Origin: Myxococcales bacterium
GTDB taxonomy: Bacteria; Myxococcota; Bradymonadia; UBA7976; UBA1532
Direction: 5' to 3'
Assembly: GCA_020430675.1 (NCBI GenBank)
Contig: JAGQJJ010000267.1
Coordinates: 1 to 6,139, forward strand
Length of the DNA stretch: 6,139 nucleotides
Below, piece after piece: positions 1 through 6,064 of this stretch. The position numbers and the translations under genes were made by a program. The notes under the pieces are model-generated. The model was not told the DNA's origin. It saw only the letters and a program-made list of their open reading frames with translations, and searched no databases. Each line of letters begins with the position of its first letter. Positions within the stretch are counted from its first letter, which is position 1.

Positions 1-47
1 AACGTGCTGTGCATGTGCAGATCGATCGCGTAGCGCGCGGTGGCCAT
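1..47 (-). CDS. PHP-domain metal-dependent phosphoesterase, N-terminal fragment
   Basis: Only the first 15 complete codons lie in the window; the gene runs off the left edge. The minus strand reads MATARYAIDLHMHST from an ATG at 47-45. The segment D-L-H-M-H-S is the first metal-binding motif (HxH) of the PHP superfamily, which normally sits at the extreme N-terminus as it does here. A GGAG ribosome binding site lies at 55-52, four bases before the start. PHP proteins are metal-dependent phosphoesterases; the group includes RNase AM/TrpH-like nucleases, histidinol phosphatase and polymerase-associated domains. The fragment is too short to choose among them, although a motif this close to the start fits small stand-alone PHP hydrolases. 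The gene is divergent from the peroxiredoxin gene, with about 180 bases between the two starts. Family assignment is fairly safe; function is open. Confidence 0.72.
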   Translation of the reverse strand, partial: MATARYAIDLHMHST

Positions 48-71
48 GTTGCTCCAAGCTGTGGGGCGGCC

Positions 72-101
72 ATCGTCACCGGGGCGGGCGGGCCCTGTCA
101 A
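72..101 (-). promoter_or_regulatory. Candidate sigma-70 promoter for the PHP gene
   Basis: On the minus strand a perfect -35 hexamer TTGACA (101-96) is followed after 18 bases by GACGAT (77-72), a weak -10 matching TATAAT at 3 of 6 positions. Transcription would begin around 65, leaving a short leader that still contains the GGAG at 55-52. The -35 is convincing and the -10 is not. Confidence 0.35.
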
Positions 102-123
102 CGCGCGCTCGTGTTCAGGGTGA

Positions 124-153
124 TTGACGCCGCGGACGACGCTTTGGGAGACT
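124..153 (+). promoter_or_regulatory. Candidate sigma-70 promoter for peroxiredoxin-deformylase
   Basis: TTGACG (124-129, 5 of 6 to the -35 consensus) is followed after 18 bases by GAGACT (148-153, 3 of 6 to TATAAT). Transcription would start near 160, just before the structured leader at 162-212. The -10 is weak by Escherichia coli standards, so this is tentative. Confidence 0.3.
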
Positions 154-161
154 GCGCCCCG

Positions 162-212
162 TTGTCAGGAGCCTGGCAGCAAACCGCGGCGCGGCGCCGC
201 GAAATCTGACAA
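162..212 (+). promoter_or_regulatory. Structured leader before the peroxiredoxin gene
   Basis: Two nested inverted repeats are visible. The outer one pairs TTGTCAG (162-168) with CTGACAA (206-212), seven base pairs. Inside it CGCGGCG (185-191) pairs with CGCCGCG (195-201) around a 3-base loop. The ribosome binding site AAGGAG (215-220) starts three bases after the outer stem. An imperfect dyad (163-178, TGTCAG against CTGGCA) overlaps the left arm and could instead be a protein operator. The element could be an RNA structure affecting translation, a regulator site, or both; the sequence does not decide. Confidence 0.4.
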
Positions 213-226
213 ACAAGGAGATCGCG

Positions 227-691
227 ATGGCGATCGAAGTCGGTCAACCCGCTCCCGATTTCAAGCTGCCGGCCGAGCCGGGCGGCTCGATTCAGCTCTC
301 GGCGCTGCGGGGTCGGCCCGTGGTGCTGTATTTCTACCCGAAGGACAACACGCCGGGCTGCACCACCGAGGCGTGCGATTTTCGCGACCGCATGGCCCGC
401 GTGCGCGACGCCGGGGCCGAGGTCTTTGGCGTCAGCCGCGACAGCCTGGCGCGGCATCGGGGCTTCCGCGAGAAGTACGGGCTCGATTTTCCGCTGCTGA
501 CCGACGCCGACGGCGCGGTGCACGCGCTCTTTGGGGCGTGGGGCGAGAAGAAGATGTATGGCCGCGCGATGATCGGGCCGCTGCGCACCACCGTGCTGAT
601 CGACGCGACGGGCGTGGTGCGGCAGATCTGGACGCAGGTGCGGGTCAAGGGGCATGCCGAGCAGGTGATCGCCGCCGTCGAAGCGCTCTGA
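227..691 (+). CDS. bcp: Thiol peroxidase, Bcp/PrxQ-type peroxiredoxin
   Basis: A 154-residue thioredoxin-fold peroxidase of the AhpC/TSA superfamily, near the usual Bcp length of about 155. It reduces hydrogen peroxide and organic hydroperoxides in the cytoplasm, normally recycled by thioredoxin. The N-terminus (VGQPAPDFKLP) is typical. The active site YPKDNTPGCTTEAC carries the peroxidatic cysteine C45 with the supporting P43 and T42, and C50 five residues later is the resolving cysteine of the atypical 2-Cys Bcp/PrxQ subgroup. R120 in LRTTVLID fits the conserved catalytic arginine. The start is fixed by AAGGAG at 215-220, six bases before ATG. Deformylase follows after 75 bases with no terminator between, so the two may be cotranscribed. 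Deformylases use an oxidation-sensitive ferrous iron, so pairing with a peroxidase is chemically sensible, but that link is inference. Confidence 0.93.
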   Translation: MAIEVGQPAPDFKLPAEPGGSIQLSALRGRPVVLYFYPKDNTPGCTTEACDFRDRMARVRDAGAEVFGVSRDSLARHRGFREKYGLDFPLLTDADGAVHALFGAWGEKKMYGRAMIGPLRTTVLIDATGVVRQIWTQVRVKGHAEQVIAAVEAL

Positions 692-766
692 CCACGTTTC
701 GAGACGGTCGCGTCCAAGGGGGGTCGCGCGGTATCAATATCGCGTCGTTGACCGGCGGAGACCCCG

Positions 767-1312
767 ATGGCCGTACTCGAAGTGCTCCCGTACCCCAACC
801 CCTTCCTGCGCAAACGGGCGCAACAGGTTGAAACTTTTGATGATCGCCTCCGCGGCCTCGTGGCCGACATGGAGGAGACGATGGCCGAGCGAGATGGCAT
901 CGGCCTCGCGGCGACGCAGGTCGGGCTCGACCTGCGGCTGCTGATCCTGTCGCGCTACGCCTTTGAGGGCGAAGAGGGGCGCGACAAGCCGAACCTGGTG
1001 GTGATCAACCCCGAGGTCGTCTGGGAGAGCGATGAGAAGATGGTCGGCGAAGAGGGCTGCCTCTCGTTTCCCGGCGTCTTCATTCAGGTCGAGCGGCCCC
1101 GGAAGGTGCGCATCCGCGCGTATGACGCGGCGGGCGAGGTCTATGAGATCGAAGGCGAGGGGCTCGGCTCGCGGGCGATTCTGCATGAGATCGACCACCT
1201 CGAAGGCGTGGTCATGATCGACCGGGTCTCGCATCTGACGCGGCGCCGGGCGCTCAAGAAGCATGAGCGCAACCAGAAGGCGCAGGCGCAGAAGGAGAAG
1301 GCCCGGACGTGA
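767..1312 (+). CDS. def: Peptide deformylase
   Basis: A 181-residue metalloenzyme that removes the formyl group from the initiator methionine of nascent proteins at the ribosome. All three family motifs are intact and correctly spaced: motif 1 GIGLAATQ (44-51), motif 2 EGCLS (96-100) and motif 3 HEIDH (140-144). Metal ligands are C98, H140 and H144; E141 is the catalytic acid/base and Q51 the conserved glutamine. The protein is slightly longer than the usual 165-175 residues because of a very basic tail (about 157-181, rich in Arg, Lys and Gln). Such a tail could help ribosome or RNA contact, as the C-terminal helix does in E. coli deformylase; that role is inferred. GGAG at 757-760 supports the ATG start. 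The neighbour is peroxiredoxin, not the common fmt. The stop codon lies inside the terminator loop. Confidence 0.95.
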   Translation: MAVLEVLPYPNPFLRKRAQQVETFDDRLRGLVADMEETMAERDGIGLAATQVGLDLRLLILSRYAFEGEEGRDKPNLVVINPEVVWESDEKMVGEEGCLSFPGVFIQVERPRKVRIRAYDAAGEVYEIEGEGLGSRAILHEIDHLEGVVMIDRVSHLTRRRALKKHERNQKAQAQKEKART

Positions 1313-1328
1313 CCCGGGCGGCTTTTTT
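1301..1328 (+). terminator. Intrinsic terminator after deformylase
   Basis: GCCCGG (1301-1306) pairs with CCGGGC (1314-1319) around a 7-base loop, followed by GGC and six T residues (1323-1328). The stop codon TGA (1310-1312) of the deformylase gene lies in the loop, so the hairpin begins inside the coding region. It is the only clear U-tract terminator in the window and separates the peroxiredoxin-deformylase unit from the PilZ gene. Confidence 0.75.
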
Positions 1329-1378
1329 GCGCGCGGTGTCGATGTAGGTTAATGTGCCACCACTTGAGGAGGTGGTCC

Positions 1379-1702
1379 ATGACCGTGGAACGTCGCGTTC
1401 ATGCCCGGGTGCCCTTCGCCGGGCGCGCTTATCTGACCTACGATGGCCGCTGCCGCGCCGAAGAGGTCGTCAACCTGTCGCGCGAGGGCCTGCAGCTTCA
1501 CAGCGGGGCGCGGCTGCGGCCAGGCAAGCCGGTCAAGGTCTTCCTGCCGTTGCCGCATGAGGGCGGCTTCCGGCTCTGCTTGCTCAAAGGCGAGGTCGTG
1601 CGCCGTGTGCGCGGGCGCGAGGCCTCGCTGGGCATCGCGTTGCTGCCCGGAGAGACCGATACCCGGGCGCTGCTCGCCGAGTACGTGACCGCCGCGGCCT
1701 GA
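1379..1702 (+). CDS. Single-domain PilZ protein, predicted c-di-GMP receptor
   Basis: A 107-residue protein that is essentially one PilZ domain. Both signature c-di-GMP contacts are present: the RxxxR motif at the N-terminus (ERRVHARVP, R6 and R10) and the [D/N]xSxxG motif (NLSREG, N32, S34, G37). The following strands (VKVFLPLP, LKGEVVR, LGIALLP) fit the PilZ beta barrel. Stand-alone PilZ proteins act in the cytoplasm as adaptors that bind c-di-GMP and change motility, exopolysaccharide or transcription through a partner. The chosen ATG has GAGGAGG (1366-1372) six bases upstream; an in-frame ATG at 1352 has no ribosome binding site and would add nine atypical residues. The gene follows the deformylase terminator, so it should have its own promoter. 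Its stop codon is part of the first dyad upstream of the MBL operon. The partner is unknown. Confidence 0.88.
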   Translation: MTVERRVHARVPFAGRAYLTYDGRCRAEEVVNLSREGLQLHSGARLRPGKPVKVFLPLPHEGGFRLCLLKGEVVRRVRGREASLGIALLPGETDTRALLAEYVTAAA

Positions 1703-1716
1703 TCCATTCTGGATCA
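1700..1716. promoter_or_regulatory. Candidate enhancer site 1 for a sigma-54 activator
   Basis: A perfect 17-base dyad, TGATCCA-TTC-TGGATCA, that includes the PilZ stop codon. Its centre (1708) is about 108 bases upstream of the start site predicted for the sigma-54 promoter at 1790-1805. It shares the pattern TGNNCCA-N3-TGGNNCA with the dyad at 1723-1739. As RNA it would form a hairpin with a 3-base loop, but no U-tract follows. Confidence 0.55.
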
Positions 1717-1722
1717 CCCTGC

Positions 1723-1739
1723 TGCCCCATCTTGGGGCA
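1723..1739. promoter_or_regulatory. Candidate enhancer site 2 for a sigma-54 activator
   Basis: A perfect 17-base dyad, TGCCCCA-TCT-TGGGGCA, centred at 1731, about two helical turns (23 bases) from the centre of the first dyad and about 85 bases upstream of the predicted sigma-54 start. Read as TGCCCC-N5-GGGGCA it differs from the NtrC half-site TGCACC at one position per arm. This is a typical enhancer position for a Fis-type activator dimer. A factor-independent terminator is less likely because no T-run follows. Confidence 0.55.
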
Positions 1740-1789
1740 CATGGCGAGCCTGTTGGCGTGCAGCCGGCATTGTGGCTTGCCCGTAGGTC

Positions 1790-1805
1790 TGGCCCGCGGC
1801 TTGCT
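1790..1805 (+). promoter_or_regulatory. Sigma-54 (-24/-12) promoter of the MBL-activator operon
   Basis: TGGCCCG-CGGC-TTGCT matches the sigma-54 consensus TGGCACG-N4-TTGCW at 11 of 12 defined positions; only the fifth base differs. The essential GG (1791-1792) and GC (1803-1804) are exactly ten bases apart, and flanking bases also fit (A/G at 1785-1786, C at 1789, A at 1808). Transcription would start near 1816, 39 bases before the MBL start codon. Two palindromic enhancer candidates lie upstream and a sigma-54 activator gene lies in the same operon. A poorer match (8 of 12) is at 1754-1769. Confidence 0.7.
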
Positions 1806-1810
1806 CAAAG

Positions 1811-1849
1811 GCCTCCCGAGCGTCCGATGGGGGACGCGCAGCGGGAGGC
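1811..1849 (+). promoter_or_regulatory. Hairpin covering the MBL ribosome binding site
   Basis: GCCTCCCG (1811-1818) pairs with CGGGAGGC (1842-1849), eight base pairs. Within it GCGTCC (1820-1825) pairs with GGACGC (1832-1837) around a 6-base loop. The 3' outer arm contains the ribosome binding site GGGAGG (1843-1848), six bases before the ATG at 1855, so the folded form would hide it. The predicted sigma-54 start (about 1816) falls inside the 5' arm, so only transcripts from further upstream could form the full outer stem. Confidence 0.45.
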
Positions 1850-1854
1850 TCAAC

Positions 1855-2669
1855 ATGAAGGTCACTTTCTGGGGCGTACGGGGCAGCATCGCGGTCAGCG
1901 GGCCGCGGTTTGCGCAGACGGGCGGCAATACGACCTGCGTTGAGGTCGAGCACGAGGGGCAGCGGCTCATCCTCGATGGCGGCACCGGGCTGCGGGCGCT
2001 GGGCGAGCATCTGGGCTTTCGGCCGCTGGCGGCGACGCTGCTGTTCACCCACCTGCACTGGGATCACATCCAGGGCGTGCCCTTCTTCACCCCCGCCTTC
2101 CACCCGGAGAGCGACCTGACCTTCGCCGCCGCCGACCGCTCGGGGCAGGGGATTCGCGAGGCGCTCGGCTTGCAGATGCGGCCGCCGCAGTTCCCGATCG
2201 GCCTCGAAGCGCTGGTCGGTGCGCGGCGGTTTGTCAATGTCGACCCGAGAAAGCCGTTTGAGATCGGCCCGTTCCGGGTGACGCCGCTCGAGCAGGATCA
2301 CGCCGACGGCGTCGTCGTCTACCGCATCGAGGCCGGCGGCCGCAGCCTGGTGTTCGCCACCGACACCGAGCACGGCGGGGCGCTGGACCGCCGCCTGATC
2401 GACCTGAGCGAGGGCTGCGACCTGCTGGTGCACGACGCGCAGTACACGCCGGACGAGTACGTCGGTCGCGCGGGGCCGCCCCGCAAGGGCTGGGGCCACA
2501 GCACCTGGGCCGAGGCGGCCGGTGTGGCGCGCGCGGCCCAGGCGGGGCGGCTGGCGCTCTTCCACCACGATCCGACCCGCGACGACGCCGGCGTGGCCAC
2601 CTTCGAGGCGCGCGCGCAGGCCCTGTTCGAGCCCACCTTCGCGGCGCGCGAGGGTCTGTCGGTGGCGCT

Positions 2670-2673
<4 letters not shown>
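1855..2673 (+). CDS. MBL-fold metallo-hydrolase, PhnP/RNase Z-like branch
   Basis: A 272-residue cytoplasmic metallo-beta-lactamase-fold hydrolase without a signal peptide. The N-terminus (VTFWGVRGSIAVSGP, then GGNTTCVEV) is typical of the PhnP-like group. The metal motif THLHWDH gives H66, H68, D70 and H71; other likely ligands are H149 (DHADG), D170 (FATDTEH) and H237 or H238 (FHHDP). VHDAQYT (192-198) and GHSTW (214-218) are further family signatures. Relatives include cyclic phosphodiesterases such as PhnP, RNase Z and class II cyclic-nucleotide phosphodiesterases, so a phosphodiester substrate is likely but unidentified. The ATG was chosen for the GGGAGG at 1843-1848; the longer reading frame from 1732 gives a non-family extension across the promoter region. 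It is preceded by a sigma-54 promoter, and its stop overlaps the start of the activator gene. Confidence 0.87.
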
Positions 2674-4219
<1,546 letters not shown>

Positions 4220-4229
<10 letters not shown>

Positions 4230-4240
4230 TCGGACCCGGC
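4220..4240 (+). terminator. Hairpin at the end of the activator gene, possible weak terminator
   Basis: GCCGGGT (4220-4226) pairs with ACCCGGC (4234-4240) around a 7-base loop that contains the stop codon TGA (4227-4229). No T-run follows, so it is at best a weak or factor-assisted terminator, or a 3'-end stabilising hairpin. The arrangement resembles the deformylase terminator, which also has its stop codon in the loop. Confidence 0.35.
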
Positions 4241-4255
4241 GACGCGGCGCATAGT
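4226..4255 (+). promoter_or_regulatory. Candidate sigma-70 promoter for the lipoprotein gene
   Basis: TTGATC (4226-4231, 4 of 6) and CATAGT (4250-4255, 4 of 6) are separated by 18 bases. Transcription would start near 4262, about 23 bases before the ATG at 4285. The -35 overlaps the activator stop codon and the hairpin at 4220-4240. Both boxes are moderate, so this is a suggestion. Confidence 0.3.
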
Positions 4256-4284
4256 GCTGCGCATCTGTGACGCGGAGGACGCTC

Positions 4285-4797
4285 ATGCGTTGTCTCATGG
4301 CATGCCTTGCCATCTCATTCTGTCTGGCCTGTGGTGATGATGATGCCTCCGACGCGGCGGATGCCGCGCCGGTCGATCAGGTGGCCGAGGGCTGCAAGCA
4401 CCTGGAATATGGGCCGAATGTCGAGGTGAACGCCGATCCGGCCGAAGACACCATGATCATGACGGTGCACCAGCGGTATGACCTGACGCTGGCTTCGGGC
4501 GCCGATGGCAACGTGGGCAGGCTGACCTTCCATTCCGAGGGCGGCGAGCATTATCTCTTCCTCGACCGCGACGTGCCGCTGGCGCTGACCGACTCGACCG
4601 GCGCGACCGTCGAGCCGATGCATGTGCACCACATGCCAGCGAGCTGCGCGCAGGCGGCGACGGTGATGCATGTCATGTTCCCGCAGGGCATGTATGTCTT
4701 CGACTTCGGTCCGACCAGCGAGACCATGCTGCAGATGGCGGTGCATCGGCCGGTGACCGATTCATCAGACCCGCATATGCACAGCAGCCACGAGTAA
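4285..4797 (+). CDS. Small His/Met-rich lipoprotein of unknown function
   Basis: I do not recognise a named family. The 170-residue product starts with a short hydrophobic signal (MRCLMACLAISFCLAC) ending at a plausible lipobox, CLA-C16, followed by G-D-D-D; an aspartate-rich start is common in myxobacterial-type lipoproteins. The lipobox is non-standard because Cys rather than Leu is at -3. The mature part has no membrane segment and alternates short beta-type strands (YLFLDRDVPLALTD, GMYVFDFGPTS). C37 and C121 could form a disulfide. Twelve His and many Met residues stand out, clustered in MHVHHM (112-117), VMHVMFPQGM (128-136-region) and the tail HMHSSHE (164-170), suggesting metal binding such as copper; that is inference. 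ATG at 4285 was chosen for GGAGGA (4274-4279); a GTG at 4267 would give a more basic leader but lacks a ribosome binding site. Confidence 0.8.
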   Translation: MRCLMACLAISFCLACGDDDASDAADAAPVDQVAEGCKHLEYGPNVEVNADPAEDTMIMTVHQRYDLTLASGADGNVGRLTFHSEGGEHYLFLDRDVPLALTDSTGATVEPMHVHHMPASCAQAATVMHVMFPQGMYVFDFGPTSETMLQMAVHRPVTDSSDPHMHSSHE

Positions 4798-4806
4798 GGC
4801 GAGCGG

Positions 4807-5175
4807 TCAGATCTTGCGGGGGCGAGCGGCCTCGGAGTCGATCGGCGCCGGGGGCGTGCCGAAGATCACGAACTCGAGGGTGTGGCCTTCATCGGCTTCG
4901 AGGGCGTGTGGCACGCCGGCGGGGATGACCACGACCGCGCCGGGGCGCAGGGCGTGCTTTTCATCCCCCAGTTCGATGGAGCCTTCGCCGGCAAGCAGGT
5001 AATACGTCTCGTCGTAGGCTTGGTGAAAGTGGCGGCCGCCGCGGGTGATGCGCACGATGTGCACGTTGGCGACGCCGCCGGCGCCGGCGGTGACCACGCG
5101 GCGCACATCACCGTAAGGGCAGGGGATTTCAGGCGTTTTGTCGAGGTAGGCGACGAGCGGGGTCTTCTTGGTCAT
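4807..5175 (-). CDS. Small single-domain cupin protein
   Basis: A 122-residue protein forming one cupin beta barrel. Cupin motif 1 is RGGRHFHQAYDETYYLLAGEG-like (45-65), with metal ligands H49, H51 and E56; motif 2 is PGAVVVIPAGVPH (78-90), with ligand H90. All four ligands are present, so a bound divalent metal is expected. Small cupins include isomerases, dioxygenases and sugar- or ligand-binding proteins, and the sequence does not pick one. The ATG at 5175-5173 lies four bases after the stop of the CoA-binding gene and has no strong ribosome binding site, which points to translational coupling. The reading frame stays open for 40 codons upstream, but that stretch is the other gene read in a different frame. 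The gene is convergent with the lipoprotein gene, with nine bases between and no visible terminator. Confidence 0.87.
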   Translation of the reverse strand: MTKKTPLVAYLDKTPEIPCPYGDVRRVVTAGAGGVANVHIVRITRGGRHFHQAYDETYYLLAGEGSIELGDEKHALRPGAVVVIPAGVPHALEADEGHTLEFVIFGTPPAPIDSEAARPRKI

Positions 5176-5179
5176 CGCG

Positions 5180-6064
5180 TCAGGCGCCCGGCTGGCCGAA
5201 GAGGCGGCGGTGGTCGGCGAGCATGCAGCGGTCCTGCACGACCTCGATGCCTTCGGCGCGCAGGCGGGCGGCGACCAGGTCGTGGCGGATGCCAAGCTGG
5301 AACCAGACCACCTTGGGGCGCGGGTTCATGGCCAGGATTTCATCGACGTGACCCGGCAGCGCTTCAGCGCGGCGGAAGACGTCGACGACGTCGACCGGCT
5401 CGTCGATCGCGTCGAGGCTGCCGAGCACCGGGGCATCGAAGAGCGTGGTACCGGCCAGCGTGGCGTTGACCGGCAGCACGCGGTAGCCGTGGTCGTGCAG
5501 GTAGGCCGGCACGTAATGGGCCGGGCGTTCAGCGACCGGATGGGCGCCGAGCACGGCGATGGTGCGCGCAGACTCGAGAATGCGGCGGCTGCGCGCGAGC
5601 GGGTCGTCGGCCTCGGTGTTGCTTTGCGGCGGCTTGCGCATCGCATCGCTGGCGGCGGTGCGCATGCGGTCGGCGGCGCTGCGCAGGGCTTCGGCGAAGT
5701 CGCCGACCTGGCCGGCGCTCTCGTCCATCGCCTTGGCGGCGCCGCGGATGCCCTCGCGCACCTGGGCGCCGTCGAAGAGGCCGGCGAGGCGGTCGGGCAG
5801 GCCGCCGACCACCTCGGTCACGGTGTCGGAGACGCCGGCGTCGTGCAGGCGGTCGCGCATCTCGGCGGCGCGGTCGCGGGCGGCGGCGCGGGCGCCCTCG
5901 TCGTCGCGGGCGGCGGCGTCGACCATCTTCCAGGCGTCGCCGATGACCTGACCGACCGCGCGGCCGAGGGCGCCGAGGTCGGTCATGACTTCATCGGGGG
6001 ATTGACCGCTGAGCGCGGCCAGGATCTCGGCGGCCCGGCGTCCCGGGCGAGTCTCGTCGGTCAT
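5180..6064 (-). CDS. CoA-binding (YccU-like) domain protein with a helical N-terminal extension
   Basis: A 294-residue protein in two parts. Residues about 160-290 form a CoA_binding_2 Rossmann domain like YccU: RTIAVLGAHPVAERPAHYV (167-185), HGYRVLPVN (192-200), the EPVDVVDVFRR strand-turn (222-232), VVWFQLGI (252-259) and a C-terminal VVQDRCM...HRRL (275-288). Family members bind CoA, but no reaction is established for most stand-alone copies, which are usually only about 130-150 residues. Residues 1-155 are unusual: Ala-, Arg- and Asp-rich, predicted almost wholly helical, with repeated amphipathic segments and no membrane span; I recognise no family. The start is set by GAGG seven bases before the ATG and by an ATGA overlap with the preceding gene. 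The cupin follows after four bases. Codon use is the same in both halves, so recent joining is not evident. Confidence 0.82.
   Translation of the reverse strand: MTDETRPGRRAAEILAALSGQSPDEVMTDLGALGRAVGQVIGDAWKMVDAAARDDEGARAAARDRAAEMRDRLHDAGVSDTVTEVVGGLPDRLAGLFDGAQVREGIRGAAKAMDESAGQVGDFAEALRSAADRMRTAASDAMRKPPQSNTEADDPLARSRRILESARTIAVLGAHPVAERPAHYVPAYLHDHGYRVLPVNATLAGTTLFDAPVLGSLDAIDEPVDVVDVFRRAEALPGHVDEILAMNPRPKVVWFQLGIRHDLVAARLRAEGIEVVQDRCMLADHRRLFGQPGA

Noticed and set aside
98..655. Minus-strand open frame of 185 codons opposite the peroxiredoxin gene
   Set aside because: It is antisense to a well-supported gene, has no recognisable motif, and collides with the divergent promoter region.
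1316..1331. GG-N10-GC with TTGC upstream of the PilZ gene, a possible second sigma-54 promoter
   Set aside because: Only 7 of 12 consensus positions match, it overlaps the deformylase terminator and its U-tract, and no dyad lies upstream. GG-N10-GC alone is common by chance at this GC content.
1352..1378. Longer PilZ start at ATG 1352
   Set aside because: No ribosome binding site precedes it, whereas ATG 1379 has GAGGAGG at good spacing and begins directly before the RxxxR motif.
1754..1769. TGGCGTG-CAGC-CGGCA, a second sigma-54-like site
   Set aside because: It has correct GG/GC spacing but only 8 of 12 matches and lacks the TT of the -12 element; the site at 1790-1805 is far better and better placed.
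1579..1812. Direct repeat GCTTGCTCAAAGGC at 1578-1591 and 1799-1812
   Set aside because: Fourteen identical bases with no similarity on either side. One copy is PilZ coding sequence and the other overlaps the sigma-54 promoter, so coincidence is likely.
1732..1854. N-terminal extension of the MBL protein to a TTG at 1732
   Set aside because: The extra 41 residues do not look like the family, have no ribosome binding site, and would overlap the promoter and hairpin; ATG at 1855 has GGGAGG and starts the fold.
4882..5469. Plus-strand open frame of 195 codons opposite the cupin and CoA-binding genes
   Set aside because: Gly/Arg-rich translation without family features, opposite two proteins with clear motifs.
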